Source: Chryseobacterium paridis
GTDB taxonomy: Bacteria > Bacteroidota > Bacteroidia > Flavobacteriales > Weeksellaceae
NCBI RefSeq assembly: GCF_016595215.1
Contig: NZ_JAENHK010000001.1
Location: forward strand, 558,001 to 622,000
Reading direction: 5' to 3'
DNA length: 64,000 nucleotides
In this document: positions 53,351 through 59,620 of the stretch, piece by piece
Position numbering within the stretch: position 1 is the first letter of the stretch
How the letters are laid out: each line of letters opens with the position of its first letter
Made by a program: the position numbers and the translations under genes
Notes under the pieces: generated by a model
What the model saw: the letters and a program-made list of their open reading frames with translations, nothing else
What the model was told of the DNA's origin: nothing
Databases searched by the model: none

Positions 53351-54553
53351 ATGAAACAAATTATCATTATCGGAGGGGGTGCAGCAGGGTTTTTCTGTGC
53401 ATCCAATCTGGACGAAACAAAATATAAAATTATCATCCTTGAGCAAAACTCAGATGTCCTTCAGAAAGTAAAAATTTCAGGAGGAGGGCGTTGTAATGTG
53501 AGCCATGCGTGTTTTGATCCGAGAGAACTGGTTCAGTTTTATCCTCGTGGAAATAAGGAACTTCTAAGTGTTTTTACAAAATTTCAACCTGGAGATACTA
53601 TGGAATGGTTCGACAAACGAAATGTTTCGTTGAAAATAGAAAACGATAATAGAATCTTCCCTGAAAGCAATTCTTCACAAACTATTATTAATACTTTCCT
53701 TACCGAAATCCAAAAGAAAAACGTTGAAGTAAAAACAAAATGTGTAGTAAAGGAAATCATCAAGGAAAATGAAAAATATATTGTAAAGACCAGTACAGGA
53801 GAATTTGAAGCAGATTATATTATTTATGCTACCGGAAGTTCTCCTAAATCACTGAAAATTGTTGAAAACTTAGGACATAAAATCATTGACCTTGTTCCTT
53901 CTCTTTTCACATTTAATATTAAAAATGACCTGATAAAAGATATTCCTGGAACAAGTTTTGAATATGCCGAAGTTTCTATTCCGAAATTAAAAACGGAAGA
54001 AAGCGGACCATTACTCATTACCCACTGGGGTCTTTCCGGACCAGCGGTATTGAAAATTTCGGCGTGGGAAGCCATTAATTTAGCAAGGTTAAAATATAAT
54101 TTTGAAATCGAAGTCAATTTTGTTTCGAAAACGATAGACGAAGCTGAGAAACTATTTCAGAACTTCAGACAAAGCAATCCTAAAAAGACGATCGGACAAT
54201 CAAAAATTTTTGAAGTAACTAATCGATTCTGGCAGAAAGTTCTTGAAATCTCTAAAGTGGACCTCAACAAGCAGGTTTCTAATATTTCGGGAAAAGAAAT
54301 GCAGATGATTCTGGAAAACTTATGTAAAAAGAAATTACAAGTAACGGGTAAATCTACTTTTAAAGACGAGTTCGTTACTGCAGGAGGTGTAGATTTAAAA
54401 GAAATTAATTTTAAAAATATGTCTTCAAAAATTTTATCCAATTTCTATATTGCCGGTGAAGTTTTAAATATTGACGCCGTAACTGGCGGTTTCAATTTTC
54501 AGGCTTGCTGGAGTGAAGCATGGCTGATTGCACAGGATTTGAATTTAAAATAA
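53351..54553 (+). CDS. NAD(P)/FAD-dependent oxidoreductase (HI0933-like flavoprotein)
   Basis: This 400-residue flavoprotein has the N-terminal FAD motif IIIGGGAAGFFCASNL, the family segment KVKISGGGRCNVSHA, and the C-terminal FYIAGEVLNIDAVTGGFNFQACWSEAW. HI0933-like (YhiN) proteins have unknown physiological substrates; fold and cofactor are secure. It is a single gene divergent from the thioesterase gene. Confidence 0.93.
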   Translation: MKQIIIIGGGAAGFFCASNLDETKYKIIILEQNSDVLQKVKISGGGRCNVSHACFDPRELVQFYPRGNKELLSVFTKFQPGDTMEWFDKRNVSLKIENDNRIFPESNSSQTIINTFLTEIQKKNVEVKTKCVVKEIIKENEKYIVKTSTGEFEADYIIYATGSSPKSLKIVENLGHKIIDLVPSLFTFNIKNDLIKDIPGTSFEYAEVSIPKLKTEESGPLLITHWGLSGPAVLKISAWEAINLARLKYNFEIEVNFVSKTIDEAEKLFQNFRQSNPKKTIGQSKIFEVTNRFWQKVLEISKVDLNKQVSNISGKEMQMILENLCKKKLQVTGKSTFKDEFVTAGGVDLKEINFKNMSSKILSNFYIAGEVLNIDAVTGGFNFQACWSEAWLIAQDLNLK

Positions 54554-54622
54554 CAATGTTGATTTTTTAATAATTGAAGATTAAATAGCCATAAAAGAAA
54601 CATAAAAACTAATAAGTAAAAT

Positions 54623-55261
54623 GTGCTTTTAACGAAAAAGAAATATTCCAATGCTCTTAAAATCCTTTTAATTTTAGGGTTTGGGTATTTCTTTTGGCTT
54701 ATGTTTCAAATTACCGTAGAATATATTCCATTGAAAGCTGATGTCAGCTTTTTAATGATTAAACAAACAGAGGTTACTGATAGACCAGAATATCTTCCTT
54801 TTTTTTATACTCATGTTTACACCAGTATTTTTGTACTTCTTTTTGGCTTTTTCGCTATTCTTAGAAAAAATTTTGGTGTACAAAACTTTCATAGAAGTGT
54901 TGGAAAAGCCTATATTTTTCTTCTCTTAATCTTTTCAGCACCAGCCGGAATTTATATGGGACTATTTGCCAATGGCGGGTTCTTTTCCAAAACCTCTTTT
55001 GTAATTCTTGGTTGTCTTTGGTGGTTTACTACCTACAAGGCTTATCAACTCGCGAAACAAAAAAAATTTGCTCCTCACAAACAATGGATGTGGCGTAGTT
55101 TTGCGCTAACATTATCTGCGATCACATTAAGAATGTGGAAAGTTATTATTGTATATTTATTTCATCCCAATCCAATGGACGTTTATCAAATCATTGCATG
55201 GTTGGGCTGGATCCCCAATATCCTGTTAATTGAATTCTTAATCACAAAAAAAATACTATGA
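54623..55261 (+). CDS. DUF2306 membrane protein
   Basis: This 212-residue integral membrane protein has about six helices. The conserved His/Arg/Trp residues of the DUF2306 family are visible in FFYTHVYTSIFVLLFGFFAI, HRSVGKAYIF and HKQWMWRSFALTLSAITLRMW, a layout recalling cytochrome b561-like proteins. The start is a GTG at 54623, since the nearby ATG at 54621 is in a closed frame. It overlaps the next gene by ATGA. Confidence 0.85.
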   Translation: MLLTKKKYSNALKILLILGFGYFFWLMFQITVEYIPLKADVSFLMIKQTEVTDRPEYLPFFYTHVYTSIFVLLFGFFAILRKNFGVQNFHRSVGKAYIFLLLIFSAPAGIYMGLFANGGFFSKTSFVILGCLWWFTTYKAYQLAKQKKFAPHKQWMWRSFALTLSAITLRMWKVIIVYLFHPNPMDVYQIIAWLGWIPNILLIEFLITKKIL

Positions 55262-56172
55262 AAATTGTAAACTATTTCCTTGTCCCATTACTCACTATAT
55301 CTTTATTGAGCTGTAAGAAAGATGCTAAAAATATTGGTTCAACGACAGATTCTCTGAAAACAAAGAAAGACTCGATTGTCGTTCCTGAAGTCCACAAAGA
55401 ATACTATGGAATTTATACCGGTAATTTTGGTGCCATTCATATTGCAACTGCAATGGAAAGTGAGGACGATTATGAAGAAAATAAAAAAATATCATTAAAA
55501 ATAAATAAAATTACCAAAGACAGCGTATACGGACAAAGCATCGTAAATGGCAATCAGCGTCCGTTTCGGGGTATATTTAATGAAAATACTCAATCTTTTA
55601 TTTTGGATGAACCAGGAAACGACAAAACAGATGGAAGGTTTGAGGTAAAAATAAAGAATGACAGCTTATTAGGAAAATGGACTGCTTTTAATAAAAGTGT
55701 TGTTAAAGCACCTTCTAAATCTCTGGAATTGGCGAAAAGGGATTTTGTATACAACCCCAATTTTATGTTAGACAAAGACTCCGATCTGGTTGACTGGACA
55801 AATCCTAAAAGCTTTGTTGAAAAATTCAAAGATGAAGAAACAGGAAAAACAGAAAGCTATACTACTTCAAAAAACAGAGTAGCTACAGAAGCAATTTTCA
55901 AAATCAATGCTTCTAAACAAAAACTCACTGAAAAGGACATTAAAAACTTAAGAAAACTTGATATGGAGATTATTAAAAACTCTGTTTTTGCCAGACATGG
56001 ATATTCCTTCAAAAAAGCCACCTATAGAAACTTTTTTGAACGCACAGACTGGTATATCCCTGTATCAAACAATGTAGATAATGCTCTCTCTCCCATGGAA
56101 AAAGACAATGTTGCATTACTAAATCGCTTTATCAAATACGCTGAAGATAAATATGATAGCTTTGGAAGATAA
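55258..56172 (+). CDS. YARHG-domain lipoprotein
   Basis: This 304-residue protein has a lipobox signal ending ISLLSCKKD. A strand-rich N-terminal region (EYYGIYTGNFGAIHIAT) is followed by a C-terminal YARHG-type domain, MEIIKNSVFARHGYSFKKATYRNFFERTDWY. The domain's role is unknown, but it is common in exported proteins. It overlaps the DUF2306 gene and lies 6 nt before the next gene, so three genes form an operon. Confidence 0.88.
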   Translation: MKIVNYFLVPLLTISLLSCKKDAKNIGSTTDSLKTKKDSIVVPEVHKEYYGIYTGNFGAIHIATAMESEDDYEENKKISLKINKITKDSVYGQSIVNGNQRPFRGIFNENTQSFILDEPGNDKTDGRFEVKIKNDSLLGKWTAFNKSVVKAPSKSLELAKRDFVYNPNFMLDKDSDLVDWTNPKSFVEKFKDEETGKTESYTTSKNRVATEAIFKINASKQKLTEKDIKNLRKLDMEIIKNSVFARHGYSFKKATYRNFFERTDWYIPVSNNVDNALSPMEKDNVALLNRFIKYAEDKYDSFGR

Positions 56173-56178
56173 CAGAAG

Positions 56179-56601
56179 ATGATGATAAAATATTTAACAT
56201 GTATCGTATCTTTCTTCTGCACCATTTTGCTTTCTGCGCAGCAGGATTCTACATCAATACAAAAAAATCCACAAGTCGTTTCTCCTTCTGAGATTGCGGA
56301 ATACAAAAACCCGGAGTTTCCAGGAGGTCATCAGGCATTTGTAAGGAAAATATTAAGTAATTTTCAAACCACGCTCCTTTCCAGACTCAACATCACCAGC
56401 GCAAAGGCTGTCGCTTCATTTGTAGTAGAAAAAGATGGCAGTATGGGCGATATACAAATAGAATCCTATGAAAATGAAATTATAAAGAAAGAGTTTCTAA
56501 AATCTCTTAAAAGCGTCAATACGAAATGGACGCCTGGAGAAATAAAAGGAGAGAAGGTAAGAATGAAAATGAAGCAACCCCTTATTTTCAGATTGGAATA
56601 A
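56179..56601 (+). CDS. Exported protein with TonB-like C-terminal domain
   Basis: This 140-residue protein has a signal peptide (ends FFCTILLSAQQ). NPEFPGGHQAFVRKILSNF and the ASFVVEKDGSMGDIQIESYENEIIKKEFLKSLKSVNTKWTPG pattern are typical of the energy-transducer TonB C-terminal fold in Bacteroidota. No membrane anchor domain is present, so this is a free-standing copy of unknown function. It is last in the three-gene operon and converges with a membrane protein gene at 0 nt. Confidence 0.78.
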   Translation: MMIKYLTCIVSFFCTILLSAQQDSTSIQKNPQVVSPSEIAEYKNPEFPGGHQAFVRKILSNFQTTLLSRLNITSAKAVASFVVEKDGSMGDIQIESYENEIIKKEFLKSLKSVNTKWTPGEIKGEKVRMKMKQPLIFRLE

Positions 56602-56985
56602 TTATTTCCTATTTAAGCTATTCAGCTTTATTATTACATATAGCAATAAGCATCCTATAGCATAACAGGTTATATCAATCCAGGAAAATGAGTTTCCAAT
56701 AACAACATACATCAGGCTTCCTCTTTGGAAGCCTAATTTTTCTGCAATATTAAAATATTGGGCAATTTCAATCATGCAGGAAAATATGAAAATCGCTAGA
56801 ATAAGTTTTTCATTATTCACAGCAATGAAACTTTTGACAAAAGTATAGAGAAGGATTACAACAATGACATCCCCGAGGTAGGCTCTTACAAAGAAAATAT
56901 CTTTTAATACTGTGGCAATCAGAACTTCCGTTAAAAACAATAATATCGTAAGGATTACATATTTCAGGTTGAATTTTAAACTCAT
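56602..56985 (-). CDS. DUF2809 membrane protein
   Basis: This 127-residue membrane protein has four helices and the conserved segment FFVRAYLGDVIVVILLYTFVKSF, with ISWIDITCYAIGC-like C-terminal SFSWIDITCYAIGCLLLY. These match DUF2809. Function is unknown. It is a single minus-strand gene upstream of a repeat fragment. Confidence 0.85.
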   Translation of the reverse strand: MSLKFNLKYVILTILLFLTEVLIATVLKDIFFVRAYLGDVIVVILLYTFVKSFIAVNNEKLILAIFIFSCMIEIAQYFNIAEKLGFQRGSLMYVVIGNSFSWIDITCYAIGCLLLYVIIKLNSLNRK

Positions 56986-56995
56986 TTATGGTATA

Positions 56996-57035
56996 TTTTG
57001 GCTAAAGCCCGCTTCTTTAGATCAATGTATATAAT
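56996..57035. repeat. Second copy of the GGCTAAAGCC intergenic element
   Basis: TTTTGGCTAAAGCCCGC then TTCTTTAGATCAATGTAT matches the family of the 43506 element, but with the two palindromes fused and shortened. It lies between two minus-strand genes. Confidence 0.5.
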
Positions 57036-57041
57036 TGATAT

Positions 57042-57701
57042 TTATTTCTTTACCTTAACAGTACACCCTATCGCGACTGTTTTCGTCATTTTTATTGGTT
57101 GTCCCTTTAATAATGAGTTTACAGCATCCTGAGCATAATATTCAGAAACATCATTTGGATTGTCATAATTGTTGTCTATAGCTCCAATATATTTCACTAT
57201 GTTCTTGCCATTTTCTTTTTGTAAAATAAATACATGCGGTGTTTTGGTAGCGCCATACTGAGGATAAATTTTTTGCCCTTCATCCACCAGGTATGGAAAT
57301 GTAAATCCTTTCTGCTTTGATCTTTCAATCATTTCCTTATATCCATCTTCAGGTTGTACATTAGGGTCATTGGGGTTAATAGCAATTACAGGATAGCCTT
57401 GATCTTTATATTTTTTATTCAACTCTATAATTCTGTCTTCATATTTTTTCGCGTAGGGACAATGGTTACACGTAAAAATAACAATAAACCCTTTTGCTGT
57501 TTTGTAATCACTTAGAGAAACCATTTTCCCGTCAACATTTCTCAGTTTAAAATCAGTTGCCTCATCTCCTACTTCATAGCCTTTATCCGATGTAGAAATA
57601 CTCTGTTTTTCTTCATCCACTTTACTATTGTTCTTTTCAGTAAAACTCAACAGTCCGGCACCTATGATGAGTGCTGCTATAATAACCTTTAAATTTTTCA
57701 T
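57042..57701 (-). CDS. Exported thioredoxin-fold protein (AhpC/TSA-like)
   Basis: This 219-residue protein has an N-terminal hydrophobic signal (MKNLKVIIAALIIGAGLLSF). The redoxin domain has FKLRNVDGKMVSLSDYKTAKGFIVIFTCNHCPYAKKYEDRI, with a CNHC motif in place of CxxC. It ends in a segment TVAIGCTVKVKK bearing a Cys. It is likely a periplasmic thiol-disulfide or peroxide-reducing protein. It lies 8 nt downstream of the TlpA-like gene, in the same transcript. Confidence 0.88.
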   Translation of the reverse strand: MKNLKVIIAALIIGAGLLSFTEKNNSKVDEEKQSISTSDKGYEVGDEATDFKLRNVDGKMVSLSDYKTAKGFIVIFTCNHCPYAKKYEDRIIELNKKYKDQGYPVIAINPNDPNVQPEDGYKEMIERSKQKGFTFPYLVDEGQKIYPQYGATKTPHVFILQKENGKNIVKYIGAIDNNYDNPNDVSEYYAQDAVNSLLKGQPIKMTKTVAIGCTVKVKK

Positions 57702-57709
57702 AGTCTTTT

Positions 57710-58198
57710 TTAAAATAAGTTTTTATTGATTGTATTCTCCAATTCAGTCTGGTTCATTTCTCCGTCATTAAAGAAAACCTTTTCTCCATTTTTATAAAAC
57801 AAAGTTACCGGAATATTTCCATCCCAGTCTTTTTCAAACCGAGGTATCCATGTATTCATTCTTTTAATATCATCTAATAAGATAACTTCGGCAGTAAGAT
57901 TTTTGCTCTTAATAAACTTAATCACTTTTTCTTTATCAACCAATCTATCCAGCGAAACGAGGATCATTTTAAATTTTGGATTGTTTTTATTTTTATTATT
58001 TACTTCTATAAAATAAGAAAGTTCCTTTACACAAGGAGCACAGGTTGTTGACCAAAAATTCAGCACAAGAAACTTATCACTCTCCTGTTGAATGCGTTTT
58101 TCAAGCTCTTCATATTTTAATGAAGAAACAATAGTCTGTTGTGCCTTGGAAATTGTAACGCCTAATGACAAAAATACAATTGTAAATAAATGCTTCAT
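57710..58198 (-). CDS. TlpA-like exported thioredoxin-fold protein
   Basis: This 162-residue protein starts MKHLFTIVFLSLGVTISKAQ (a TTG two codons upstream is less likely). The thioredoxin-like domain has the active-site motif FWSTTCAPCVKEL (CAPC), then EVILLDDIKRMNTWIPRF and the cis-proline segment IPVTLFY. It is probably periplasmic and may reduce or shuffle disulfides. It is divergent from the Cys-rich peptide array, with a perfect palindrome in the 150-nt gap between. Confidence 0.88.
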   Translation of the reverse strand: MKHLFTIVFLSLGVTISKAQQTIVSSLKYEELEKRIQQESDKFLVLNFWSTTCAPCVKELSYFIEVNNKNKNNPKFKMILVSLDRLVDKEKVIKFIKSKNLTAEVILLDDIKRMNTWIPRFEKDWDGNIPVTLFYKNGEKVFFNDGEMNQTELENTINKNLF

Positions 58199-58249
58199 AT
58201 CCAAAAGTAATAAAAACTTTTATTTATCTATGATTTTCAACCAGTTAAT

Positions 58250-58267
58250 ATACCTGAATTCAGGTAT
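58250..58267. promoter_or_regulatory. Perfect 18-bp palindrome in divergent promoter region
   Basis: ATACCTGAATTCAGGTAT is identical to its reverse complement over 18 bases. It lies between the TlpA-like gene (start 58198, minus) and the first Cys-rich peptide gene (start 58349, plus). It is followed by TTTT, but no upstream plus-strand gene needs a terminator, so an operator for a dimeric regulator is more likely. Confidence 0.6.
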
Positions 58268-58348
58268 TTTTATGAATTTCATTCACGAATAATGGATATA
58301 TCAGAATTTAAAATGTAAATTAGTTTAATCAAATTAAAAGTTTTTATC

Positions 58349-58510
58349 ATGAAAAAATCAAACACTAAAATCCAAAAATTAACTAAAAAAGAGTTGAAAG
58401 AAATTAACGGGGGAAGAGTAGTCTGTCCAAGAGTAATCAGCTGCATCGACCGTCGTACAGGTCAGGAACGAAATGGAGTTCCAGGAGTTCAAGATGATTA
58501 TTGCTGTTAA
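58349..58510 (+). CDS. Double-glycine leader Cys-rich peptide 1
   Basis: This 53-residue peptide has leader MKKSNTKIQKLTKKELKEIN ending Gly21-Gly22. It fits the class II bacteriocin leader pattern LSxxELxxIxGG (here LTKKELKEINGG). The core has Cys26, Cys32, Cys52 and Cys53, ending YCC. Processing after Gly22 by a peptidase-containing ABC transporter is inferred. It resembles peptide 2 (CPxVxSCxDRxTG, QDxYCC). Function may be a bacteriocin or signal; no immunity or modification gene is adjacent. Confidence 0.85.
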   Translation: MKKSNTKIQKLTKKELKEINGGRVVCPRVISCIDRRTGQERNGVPGVQDDYCC

Positions 58511-58534
58511 TTAGCTACATTATAACAAATCTGC

Positions 58535-58564
58535 AATGACACTACATTTTGGTGTCATTTTTTA
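58535..58564 (+). terminator. Intrinsic terminator of peptide gene 1
   Basis: AATGACAC / GTGTCATT perfect 8-bp stem with a 9-nt loop, followed by TTTTTTA. Confidence 0.8.
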
Positions 58565-58659
58565 TATAAAGTAAAAATTTGCTGCAATTTTAATCACATT
58601 AACTTGATTTATTAAATAAATAATGTATTTTTAGTTTAAACAAATTAAATGTTATAAAT

Positions 58660-58824
58660 ATGAAAAAATCAACCATCAAAATCAAAAAATTAACTAAACA
58701 AGAGTTGAAAAAAATTAATGGAGGAATCGGTCATGATTGCCCCATAGTATTTAGCTGTTTTGATCGTAATACAGGTGAAGAATTGATAGGAGTTCAGGGA
58801 ATCCAGGATGGATATTGCTGCTAA
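58660..58824 (+). CDS. Double-glycine leader Cys-rich peptide 2
   Basis: This 54-residue peptide has leader MKKSTIKIKKLTKQELKKIN, then Gly21-Gly22. The core has Cys27, Cys33, Cys53 and Cys54, and ends YCC. It shares with peptide 1 the core pattern C-P-x-V/I-x-S-C-x-D-R-x-T-G. A promoter-like TTG, 19 nt, TATTTTTA lies upstream (-7 box with A at the last position). No terminator separates it from peptide 3, 15 nt downstream. Confidence 0.85.
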   Translation: MKKSTIKIKKLTKQELKKINGGIGHDCPIVFSCFDRNTGEELIGVQGIQDGYCC

Positions 58825-58839
58825 ATAAAATCCTTTATC

Positions 58840-58998
58840 ATGAAAAAATTAAAGACACAGAAGAAACTCAGTAAAACAGAGTTAAAGCAAATTAAAGGAG
58901 GAGAAGGACCTTGTTATGAAGGATTCTGTCATATGCCAGGTTCTATAGAATGGATTCCTGGAGCAGGTGACAGAAATGGAGATTGTTGTTATATGTAA
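58840..58998 (+). CDS. Double-glycine leader Cys-rich peptide 3
   Basis: This 52-residue peptide has leader MKKLKTQKKLSKTELKQIKGG, one residue shorter than the others, ending Gly20-Gly21. The core has Cys25, Cys30, Cys49 and Cys50, ending CCYM, so the CC pair is not quite terminal. The C-x4-C spacing and sequence differ from all others. It is co-transcribed with peptide 2 (15-nt gap). Confidence 0.83.
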   Translation: MKKLKTQKKLSKTELKQIKGGEGPCYEGFCHMPGSIEWIPGAGDRNGDCCYM

Positions 58999-59065
58999 AA
59001 TTATTGTAACAATCAAATAAGCAAAATACATATTAATCAAACTATACGAAACTAAATAATTTATT

Positions 59066-59224
59066 ATGAAAAAGTCAAACATTCAAATCAAAAAATTAAC
59101 TAAAAAAGAATTAAAAGAAATTAATGGAGCTGGTGGCCCTGATTGTCTTGCACAGTGTTTTTGTTTGACACCTGATGGTGAAGGGTATATCGGAGTATGT
59201 AGCGTAAAAGGAGGTTGTTGTTAA
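59066..59224 (+). CDS. Double-glycine leader Cys-rich peptide 4
   Basis: This 52-residue peptide has leader MKKSNIQIKKLTKKELKEIN then GAGG, so processing could follow Gly-Ala (21-22) or Gly-Gly (23-24). The core has six cysteines, Cys27, 31, 33, 45, 51, 52 (C-x3-C-x-C-x11-C-x5-CC), a spacing shared exactly with peptide 5. Six cysteines could form three disulfides. A terminator follows. Confidence 0.85.
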   Translation: MKKSNIQIKKLTKKELKEINGAGGPDCLAQCFCLTPDGEGYIGVCSVKGGCC

Positions 59225-59241
59225 ACTTCACAATATTATAT

Positions 59242-59266
59242 AAGAAAGCTCAAGGGCTTTCTTTTT
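59242..59266 (+). terminator. Intrinsic terminator of peptide gene 4
   Basis: AAGAAAGC / GCTTTCTT 8-bp stem with a 6-nt loop, followed by T-rich sequence. Confidence 0.78.
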
Positions 59267-59397
59267 CATTAGTCCTTTAATTGCTATCATTCTAATAATC
59301 AGACATATTTTTGTAAAGTACTTCAATAGCTCTTATTCATTTTTATAAGGACTTTATGATTTTATGTTAAACCTAAATAAATTAAATATCTATTATT

Positions 59398-59559
59398 ATG
59401 AAAAAATCAAATATTCAGAAAAGAAAACTGACTAAGAAAGAGTTGAAAGAAATTAACGGAGGAGCAGGATTTGATTGCGTTATGGAATGTATCTGCATGT
59501 TCCCGGATGGTTCATCTCAAGTTGGAGTGTGTACTTCCAAAGGAGACTGTTGCTTATAA
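59398..59559 (+). CDS. Double-glycine leader Cys-rich peptide 5
   Basis: This 53-residue peptide has leader MKKSNIQKRKLTKKELKEIN and Gly21-Gly22. The core has the six-Cys spacing C-x3-C-x-C-x11-C-x5-CC, identical to peptide 4, and ends CCL. Between the cysteines, P-D-G, G-V-C and K-G recur in both. A TATTTTTG -7 box at 59306-59313 with TTG at 59281 (22-nt spacing) may be its promoter. Confidence 0.86.
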   Translation: MKKSNIQKRKLTKKELKEINGGAGFDCVMECICMFPDGSSQVGVCTSKGDCCL

Positions 59560-59576
59560 GCAACTCATTATATCAT

Positions 59577-59608
59577 AAAAAAAGAAAGCCGTATAGCTTT
59601 CTTTTTTT
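59577..59608. terminator. Bidirectional terminator between the peptide array and mutS
   Basis: A 9-bp stem AAAGAAAGC / GCTTTCTTT with a 6-nt loop is flanked by an A-run and a T-run. It can serve peptide 5 (plus) and mutS (minus). Confidence 0.85.
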
Positions 59609-59620
59609 GTTCTATTATAA

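Noticed and set aside
58250..58267. Palindrome as an intrinsic terminator
   Set aside because: T-residues follow it on the plus strand, but no plus-strand gene lies immediately upstream to terminate, and the minus-strand side has no T-run.
58840..59082. A frame on the minus strand opposite peptide 3
   Set aside because: It is the complement of the peptide 3 gene and the AT-rich leader to peptide 4, with no leader or domain of its own.
58349..59559. Regularly spaced repeats as a possible CRISPR array
   Set aside because: The repeated units are about 60-nt leader coding sequences with in-frame ATG and varied cores, spaced 160-330 nt apart; there are no short identical repeats with uniform spacers.
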